Below, piece by piece: positions 57,592 through 64,000 of a DNA stretch of 64,000 nt. The translations under genes and the position numbers were made by a program. The notes under the pieces are model-generated. The model was not told where the DNA came from and did not search any database. It saw only the letters and a program-made list of their open reading frames with translations. Origin of the DNA: Burkholderiales bacterium UBA1834 (lineage in GTDB: Bacteria; Pseudomonadota; Gammaproteobacteria; Burkholderiales; Burkholderiaceae_C); the NCBI GenBank assembly GCA_002339015.1, contig DDJC01000091.1:27725-91724 (forward strand), read 5' to 3'. Each line of letters starts with the position of its first letter. The stretch's first letter is position 1.

Positions 57592-60500
57592 TCACGCGCC
57601 ATCAGACAACACATTAGCCTGCACTGACCATGCCTGCTGGATCGTGTTGTAGAGGGTGCTGTTGGACACCTCAGTGATTGCAGATTGCCCCTGCCCCGGC
57701 GTGAAGCCGGCCATGGCTTGAACAAGCTGCTGGACGCTGCTATTGGATAGATAGCCCGAATACATGTAGTACTCATCCGCGGCGCCCGTAGACGCAATTT
57801 CTTCAATCTGGTGCCTAGATCCAAGGAACCAATCCTTTATTGACACATTGCTACCCGAATCCATGCGGCTCATGATCAAATCGTTACCTGCCTGACGGAA
57901 AAGAACCGAGAAGGGGCTTGCATCCATCTGAATGACATCTTGATTCCCGACGGTCGGATCATCATCCACAATGGTGAGACTTCCAGAAAGGTAGCTTGAA
58001 GTTAGGATGTATGTATCACCTCCTTCCCCTCCATTGTGCGAGTCTCCTGCACCGCCTCCACTGAGGGTGTCGTTTCCAGCGCCCCCTTCAAGCCAATCAA
58101 TGCCCGAAGCATCGAACAAGTTGTCAGAGCCATCTCCACCTCTAAGCGTATCGTTACCAGCGCCTCCATTGAGCTGGTCATTGCCAGGCCCTCCCATGAG
58201 AAGATCACTTCCGGCCTGACCGTTAATGGTGTCATTGCCTCCGAATCCATCAATGACGTCATTTCCTGCGGTACCGGTCAGCGAATTGTTCAGCTCATTT
58301 GCCATGCTGACCAGTGCTGCGATGTTTGCGGCGCTTAGCTGCACGTAGCCGCCCTGATCATTGACAACCGAAATCTTGATCTGATCTGCCCCGGTTTTGT
58401 TGAAATACCCTGTGATGGTCACTTGGTCCTGCTGTAGGCCTGTCGATGTGGCAACGATGAGGTTGTTCGAGAACGAGGTCTTTGTCATGACGATGTCTGA
58501 CAGTTTCAAGCCCTCCATCCGCAGAACAGTGGAGCCCGTGTACTTCTCTACAACGTCGACTCCATCACCTCGGCGATGCAGAACAATGTCTTGATTGCCA
58601 GCGCGAATGACATCACTTCCGCGACCACCATCAAGTGTTGCGCCAAAGGGGTGGTAGTAACTAGGTGCCGTATTGAGCACATCGTCACCCTCACCACCAT
58701 TAAGGGTTGAGCTAGAAGATGCAGCCCCATAGGGCTCTTCAAGCACAAGCACGTCATTGCCCGAGCCTCCCTCTAGCACGCCCGAACCGGTGATGAAGTC
58801 ATCTCCATTGCCGCCTATAAGGGTGTCGAAGCCACCACCACCGTAAATGAAGTCATCTCCATCCAGGCCCGATATAACCTCGTCCTTACTGAAGCCATAC
58901 ATAAAATCCGTAGCCGCAGTGCCCTCTGTCTTGGAAACAGCAGCCTTGATGTCGGAGAAAATCAGAGATTGGCCAGCAACCACAATGCTCTCCAAGGCCC
59001 CACTACTACTGCCATCAGCAGTGAAGAAGTCGGCGACGATGATTGACCCGTCCATATCGGTTCGCCATATTTTCAAACCTGTGCCAGGACCCTCGTTCCA
59101 GGTGAGGTGTTCGTCCATTTCGAGCATGATGGGCGTAACCCTGAAGAAGCTCAATTGGTCCTTGTCTGTTACGCCTTTGATAATAAAAATATCGCCATCG
59201 CGCTCCGAGGCGTTGATTTCCACATGCGAGCCGCTTGACATGTCTACTTCATAGACATCTTGGCCTTCGCCCCCGGCAAGGTAAGTCATGCCCCCTACGG
59301 CGACTAAAGTGTCATTGCCGCCGCCCCCCGAAAGGGTACCTCCGGAAATACCGCCTTGCAGATAGTTTGCGCCGGAATCCCCGTTCAGAGCATACGCACC
59401 AGCACTAAGAATCACAGCATTTTCAATATTTAAGTACCTACCAATGCCCAAGTTAATTTCAACAGCGTCATTAGTATCGTTGTTATAGGTGATGCGGATA
59501 GTGTCACTACCTGCCTCTGCATCCTCGACGATTACGTCTTCCGCACTGTTGACTATGAAGGTGTCATTGCCGGCTCCTCCATACAAAGTGTCTATCCCGC
59601 CGCCGCCATCCAGGGTGTCTTCTCCCGAAGCCCCGATCAAATACTGGTTCAGCGCATTGCCCTTCATGTGCACACCAAAGCCAGAGCTTGCCCTCATGTA
59701 CTCAATGTCATTGGTGACCGCATCGCCCAGGGCATAACTACGGCTAGCCCAAACGGTATCCCTCCCCCCACCACTCGTCTCGATGACAATGTCTTCTTGG
59801 CCAGACACGATGTAGCTATCGTCACCCAGGCCTCCTTGCAGGGTATCAGCGTTAGCCCCTCCGTCTAGTACGTTGGCTTGGTCATCTCCGACAATGCGAT
59901 TAGCTAAAGCGTTACCTGTGAGTGCCAAGCCACTGCCCTTCGAGTAGATATCTTCAACGTTGTCCGCCAAGCGAGATATATCAATGGAGGTAAAGATCGA
60001 GTCGTGCCCTGCCTCTGCCGCCTCAAGTGCTTGATCCTCTTTGGCAAACACGTAATACACGTCGTTGCCTTGAAGGCCTGCCAGCGTGCTGCCAGCACCG
60101 TTGCTACGCAACACGTTATCGCCAGCATTACCAGTGAGACGATGTGCTTCCGTACCCAACGCAGTAGCGTTTTCGGCGTTGGCGTAACGGCTGTCCCTCA
60201 GATCCAGATCCATATCGCCCTGGACTTCGTCGATCCCGTTTTCTTCTGAAGTGATGTGGAATTGCAGGATATCGTTGTGAATTTCAATGGACTTATATAT
60301 AAATGTGTACTTTCCGTTGGAATCAGCAGTATTGGTAGCACTGATCAAGACCCAATGGCTACCGAGACTATTGGTGGATGAGGAGGCTGAACTGCTCTTA
60401 ATTGTTCGGGTCACTTCTTCTCGCCACTTCCAGTTATATGTCGCATCATTAACATGTGCCACAGAATTCACAAAATTTGCTCTTTGCTCTGCTGTCGGCA

Positions 60501-63500
60501 AACTAGAAAATTCGAGATCCTGGGATGACCCCGGCAAAACAAATGTACTTACCCCAGGCGTCCAGATTACGGCCTCGTAATTCTTGGCATTAGAACTTTC
60601 GAAAATTAACGTACCATCCACTGCCACCGTGATTTGATAGTTAGAGCTAACTTCCTCAACAATTACATCGTCGGCATCGACCACATAAATGTCGTCGCCT
60701 GTGCCTCCTATGAGGGAGTCCGCGCCGCCGCCGCCCACAAGATAATCACTACCAAAGCCGCCAATCAGAGTGTCTTGATCTGCGCTACCGTACAAACTAT
60801 CATTTCCTGCGCCACCATCAAGCAGGTCATTTCCGCTCTCGCCATATATGGCATTTCGCCAACCATGATACGCCCCGCCTTCGAACGAATCGTAGGCATA
60901 TGCCGCCACGGTATCGTTACCGCCTAAAGCATGGGTTACCCTAAAATCCCAAGTGGGATCATATATATCCTCCCCCTGATCATTCCAAAGCCACCCATGT
61001 GAGGGGCTCCACGACCAATTCACGTAACCACTTGCGAAATAGTCTGCGCCTTGACTAAGGATATCGCCATCACTCCATTGGCTCGCCATGATGTTGGTCA
61101 TGTCATAACCATCAGCCCCCCATACCCCCGCCAATACAATTCGATGATCCTGGACTTTCCCACTTGGTTCGGTTGTTTGCCAGGATATCAATGCATCAGT
61201 CACGTCATCAAAACTGCCGTCCGCAGCTTGCCAATTCGACAATGAGTAATTTTCAACTCCAGGTGTCACTGGCAAAAGCCTTCCAACCTCGACCTTTTTC
61301 GGATACGGCAGATTGCTATCTTCCCCCCCCCAGAATAGAACGTTGTCAGGCACGCTCAAAGGGACAACTCCAGTTGCGAGCCATTCTTGCCCGGTCTTTC
61401 CCAAATAGACCCCAGTAGCGGAGCCTCCAACGAAATCCTTCCAATTAAACCAATAGCCCGGCGTAGATAACTCGCTAATTTCATAAGGCGCTACTGTCCA
61501 AATTGAATCACCTTTGTCCAGCATCAAGACCGCGAAATCCGTATTCTCGATGTCAATTACATAGCGATCCGCCCCCTCTTTTCCGTACACAAGCCTATTA
61601 TTGGGCACAACAATCAAATCATCCTTTGGCGAACCGTTTAGTATAAAACTACTATTCAACGAATTGAGCAAACTCCAGTAACGAGCCTCCCCTGGACTGG
61701 AAGCTGAGAATATTCCATAAGCCAACTGGTCGGGGCCATATGTGCGTTGATCAGCCGAGACCTTACTGGGCGGCACCTGAATTGATTGCGTGTTCCGCAG
61801 CTCCTGATAATTAATCGTTTTGTCTGAAAAAACGATTTTATCTACCTGCAGGTGCCCACCCCGACCCGAATCAATATAAACTCTAAAGATCCCCGTGTAA
61901 ACAATACCCGATCCATCATCTTCAAATTGCCACTTGGCATTGCCACTATGAAGCCATGACAAATCCAGGGTATCAATGCCTTCCGCACCCAAATTCTGTT
62001 CATCAAGAGAAATTATATGAAGATCACCAGAACCCCCAGAGATTAGATACGTGTCATCCCCAGTCCCCCCGTTTACCTGATCTTCAAGGCCAAACCCATT
62101 CGAATATGTCACCCCAATTCCATGATAATATTCGGAATACGGCTTTAAAATATACTGCCCTGCAATATAATTCCCGCTAGTATAATCCCCGACATATGTC
62201 CCTCCCGCATTGATTGTATCATTGCCGCCAAAGCCTAGGATATAGTCAGGCAGACCGATCACGTGGAAACTCACATCAACAACACTAGAGTCACGGCTTT
62301 TGTAGTCACGTTCCAACTCTGCAAGAGAGTATTGCGACAGAAATCTATCGGATGCAATATAGGATGTTGATGTGGTGTTTGATGTGGCGTATGGGGAAAT
62401 CTGTCTTGTTATTGTTTCAACGATTTTTATTCGCCCGCTTAGGCGCGTCCCTAATTCACCGCCAATTGTTGCCTTTCCTTCCGTCAATTGTTTAAAGTCC
62501 ACAACATTTCCGGAGGATTGTCGCACCAACTGGATATCCGAAGGACCGACCCAGTTGTACATTGCATCTTTGGATGCTGAGGCAATCAAATCATCAATGG
62601 AATAGCTTACCGAATCGCCGTCCTCATCAAATACGGTCGTAAACAACATGTTATTAATGCTGTTTTCCCAGGCTCCAGTGGCAAAATAGCCAACTATATC
62701 GACAGTGAATTTCCCATCTATTGACTGCACTCGTAGTGTGTCGTAGTGCTGGCCGGTGCCATACGCGGGGTAGCGTCGGTCACCCCATATGGCCGCGCTT
62801 GGCAAAATAGAACTTTCGTTAAGCTTATTCTGCAGTGCTGTTTTTTGCGATGCACCCAATAGTGAATCGCTATCATTTATGCCTGGAACTTGCAATGGAT
62901 TAGCAATACGGAAATACCTCAAGGTTTCAGGCGCCAAACCTTCAGGCATTACTAAGGTATCTTCGCCACCATGAAAGGTATCTCGAATTACAGTAACCCC
63001 ATTAGATGCGCGGATATGATCGTTTCCAGCGCCACCATCCAAGAATGCTCCAGACTTGCCACCAGCAATACTGTCATCCCCTATCCCACCCAAGACGTAC
63101 CAGTATGCAGCGTCATCTCCACCGTAACGGACGCCATTGACATCAGGGCTTTCATTTGCCGAGCCTTTAGGCCCGCCGTAGAGTTGGTCGTCCTCATTGC
63201 CCCCGATCAATGTACCAATCTGTGACGAGTTGCCCGTCAACTGCAAGTCGTATTGGCTTAGAAACTGGAAGCTTTCTTCAGGGCGAAGTCCTTTTGCATT
63301 AAATATCCCTCGTAGTGTCGTTTGGACGTTGTTGTCCAGCCAGATCTGGGTATCAAGGTTGTATGAGGTATACGTTAGGGAGTTAGTGCTGCCCCAGCTA
63401 ATCCGAGCGCCCGCTCCATTGTTCAGCAGCGTCAGACCGATGCTGCTGACTGTTGCCACTCCATTGAGGCGGACTACATCCACGCCAGTAGCGTTAGCTA

Positions 63501-64000
63501 CCGTATCGTTTCCTGAACTTAGGCCCAGGCTGAGCGTGTCATTGCCTGAGCCGGAGTCGAAATAGTCATTGCCCAAGCCACCATCAAGTACATCATCGCC
63601 ATCCCCCCCCAGCAGCACGTCAGCGCCTGCATCGCCATACAGATAGTCATTACTGCCCCCTCCTACCAGGTTGTCTGTACCTTCACCGCCATGCAATTCG
63701 TCGTTTCCGTTTTCTCCGTACAGAGCATCATCGTCGATGCCTCCGAATAATGTGTCGTTGCCATTGCCACCGGAGAGAACGTCACTGCCATCTTCCCCAT
63801 ACAGAATGTCGCTTCCTAAACCTGCACGCAGTGTGTCACGGCCATAGCCGCCATATAGCGTGTCAGCCCCCTTCCCACCGACCAAACTGTCGTCGTAGCT
63901 TGATACGGTGTCGGTTCCTGTAGCGCCACTGTAGTCGCCGTACATTACGGCTCCAGAGTCACCGGCAATCAACGTATCGCCACCCTTGCCACCGATCAGC
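57592..64000 (-). CDS. Giant RTX (hemolysin-type calcium-binding) protein, N-terminus beyond right edge
   Basis: At least 2,136 residues, open at the right edge. Several RTX blocks alternate with non-repeat segments: near the edge [20 protein letters not shown], in the middle [20 protein letters not shown] and [20 protein letters not shown], and a C-terminal block [20 protein letters not shown]. The end [20 protein letters not shown] is the hemolysin-type C-terminal related domain that precedes the uncleaved type I secretion signal. Non-repeat parts include RTX-related segments such as [20 protein letters not shown]. Codon use and base composition differ from the rest: 25 of 60 bases are G or C at 61501-61560 against 48 of 60 at 20281-20340. 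Signs of recent acquisition. It may also use the TolC channel here. Confidence 0.9.
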   Translation of the reverse strand, partial: LIGGKGGDTLIAGDSGAVMYGDYSGATGTDTVSSYDDSLVGGKGADTLYGGYGRDTLRAGLGSDILYGEDGSDVLSGGNGNDTLFGGIDDDALYGENGNDELHGGEGTDNLVGGGSNDYLYGDAGADVLLGGDGDDVLDGGLGNDYFDSGSGNDTLSLGLSSGNDTVANATGVDVVRLNGVATVSSIGLTLLNNGAGARISWGSTNSLTYTSYNLDTQIWLDNNVQTTLRGIFNAKGLRPEESFQFLSQYDLQLTGNSSQIGTLIGGNEDDQLYGGPKGSANESPDVNGVRYGGDDAAYWYVLGGIGDDSIAGGKSGAFLDGGAGNDHIRASNGVTVIRDTFHGGEDTLVMPEGLAPETLRYFRIANPLQVPGINDSDSLLGASQKTALQNKLNESSILPSAAIWGDRRYPAYGTGQHYDTLRVQSIDGKFTVDIVGYFATGAWENSINNMLFTTVFDEDGDSVSYSIDDLIASASKDAMYNWVGPSDIQLVRQSSGNVVDFKQLTEGKATIGGELGTRLSGRIKIVETITRQISPYATSNTTSTSYIASDRFLSQYSLAELERDYKSRDSSVVDVSFHVIGLPDYILGFGGNDTINAGGTYVGDYTSGNYIAGQYILKPYSEYYHGIGVTYSNGFGLEDQVNGGTGDDTYLISGGSGDLHIISLDEQNLGAEGIDTLDLSWLHSGNAKWQFEDDGSGIVYTGIFRVYIDSGRGGHLQVDKIVFSDKTINYQELRNTQSIQVPPSKVSADQRTYGPDQLAYGIFSASSPGEARYWSLLNSLNSSFILNGSPKDDLIVVPNNRLVYGKEGADRYVIDIENTDFAVLMLDKGDSIWTVAPYEISELSTPGYWFNWKDFVGGSATGVYLGKTGQEWLATGVVPLSVPDNVLFWGGEDSNLPYPKKVEVGRLLPVTPGVENYSLSNWQAADGSFDDVTDALISWQTTEPSGKVQDHRIVLAGVWGADGYDMTNIMASQWSDGDILSQGADYFASGYVNWSWSPSHGWLWNDQGEDIYDPTWDFRVTHALGGNDTVAAYAYDSFEGGAYHGWRNAIYGESGNDLLDGGAGNDSLYGSADQDTLIGGFGSDYLVGGGGADSLIGGTGDDIYVVDADDVIVEEVSSNYQITVAVDGTLIFESSNAKNYEAVIWTPGVSTFVLPGSSQDLEFSSLPTAEQRANFVNSVAHVNDATYNWKWREEVTRTIKSSSASSSTNSLGSHWVLISATNTADSNGKYTFIYKSIEIHNDILQFHITSEENGIDEVQGDMDLDLRDSRYANAENATALGTEAHRLTGNAGDNVLRSNGAGSTLAGLQGNDVYYVFAKEDQALEAAEAGHDSIFTSIDISRLADNVEDIYSKGSGLALTGNALANRIVGDDQANVLDGGANADTLQGGLGDDSYIVSGQEDIVIETSGGGRDTVWASRSYALGDAVTNDIEYMRASSGFGVHMKGNALNQYLIGASGEDTLDGGGGIDTLYGGAGNDTFIVNSAEDVIVEDAEAGSDTIRITYNNDTNDAVEINLGIGRYLNIENAVILSAGAYALNGDSGANYLQGGISGGTLSGGGGNDTLVAVGGMTYLAGGEGQDVYEVDMSSGSHVEINASERDGDIFIIKGVTDKDQLSFFRVTPIMLEMDEHLTWNEGPGTGLKIWRTDMDGSIIVADFFTADGSSSGALESIVVAGQSLIFSDIKAAVSKTEGTAATDFMYGFSKDEVISGLDGDDFIYGGGGFDTLIGGNGDDFITGSGVLEGGSGNDVLVLEEPYGAASSSSTLNGGEGDDVLNTAPSYYHPFGATLDGGRGSDVIRAGNQDIVLHRRGDGVDVVEKYTGSTVLRMEGLKLSDIVMTKTSFSNNLIVATSTGLQQDQVTITGYFNKTGADQIKISVVNDQGGYVQLSAANIAALVSMANELNNSLTGTAGNDVIDGFGGNDTINGQAGSDLLMGGPGNDQLNGGAGNDTLRGGDGSDNLFDASGIDWLEGGAGNDTLSGGGAGDSHNGGEGGDTYILTSSYLSGSLTIVDDDPTVGNQDVIQMDASPFSVLFRQAGNDLIMSRMDSGSNVSIKDWFLGSRHQIEEIASTGAADEYYMYSGYLSNSSVQQLVQAMAGFTPGQGQSAITEVSNSTLYNTIQQAWSVQANVLSDGA
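58015..58306 (-). repeat. C-terminal RTX block of the second giant protein
   Basis: Nonapeptides such as [20 protein letters not shown] and [20 protein letters not shown], followed by [10 protein letters not shown] and the secretion-signal region. This is the usual position of RTX repeats just before a type I signal. Confidence 0.88.
63540..64000 (-). repeat. N-terminal-side RTX block of the second giant protein
   Basis: Continuous GGxGxDxLx nonapeptides, for example [20 protein letters not shown] and [20 protein letters not shown], running off the right edge. The DNA shows the matching 27-base periodicity. Confidence 0.88.

Noticed and set aside
57134..57652. A complete 172-codon gene
   Set aside because: Its first two thirds are an out-of-frame reading of the istA remnant; only the last part looks like protein and is listed as a fragment.

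Overview
The window is about 64 kb of GC-rich DNA, most likely from a betaproteobacterium of the order Burkholderiales. This rests on a MaeB-type malic enzyme, a thiL-pgpA-cinA run, a PEP-CTERM-like tail, an LEPR-XLL giant surface protein, and GACAAT/TACAAT-like -10 boxes. The genus cannot be fixed from the sequence. I saw no tRNA, rRNA or CRISPR array.

Layout. (1) 1-1193, minus: the first 397 residues of an NADP-dependent malic enzyme. (2) 1317-11201, minus: a compact accessory block, in transcription order a NarL-type response regulator, a GMC oxidoreductase fused to an alpha/beta hydrolase, a hypothetical protein, a PhoD-like metallophosphatase, a membrane hybrid histidine kinase, a beta-barrel outer membrane protein and an orphan LuxR regulator. 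Several genes overlap by ATGA. (3) 11613-43295, plus: one 10,560-residue gene. It has an LEPR-XLL N-terminus, thousands of residues of Gly/Ala/Val beta repeats, an RTX block, a propeller-like region, three beta-helix modules with malectin-like and golvesin-like inserts, cadherin-like repeats, and a C-terminal cohesin-like plus dockerin-like pair. (4) 43388-51029, plus: a tightly coupled run of a PEP-CTERM-like protein, a GAF-HlyD adaptor, a PqqD-like/M50 protease/HlyD-like membrane protein, a short SecA-like ATPase and a second HlyD adaptor. (5) 51060-53405, minus: TolC and SapC. (6) 53551-55719, plus: thiL, pgpA, cinA (core genes). (7) 55720-57591: a response-regulator remnant, an intact 1,200-bp IS3-family element and a broken IS21 istA. 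(8) 57592 to the right edge, minus: the C-terminal 2,136 or so residues of a second giant RTX protein with visibly lower GC.

How the genes may work together. Regions 3 to 5 look like a giant surface protein beside its own export and anchoring machine. There are two or three HlyD-fold adaptors, a TolC channel, a site-2-protease-like membrane protein and SapC, but no ABC transporter. The only ATPase is a stripped-down SecA paralogue. A SecA-energised, type-I-like exporter is the main candidate for an undescribed system. The dockerin-like C-terminus of the giant and the cohesin-like fold suspected in the neighbouring PEP-CTERM-like protein suggest an anchoring pair. Region 2 looks like a two-component-controlled oxidation/hydrolysis pathway for a lipid or sterol-like substrate; this is inference. 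The accessory DNA lies between malic enzyme and thiL, which I recall as near neighbours in related genomes, so it may be an island.
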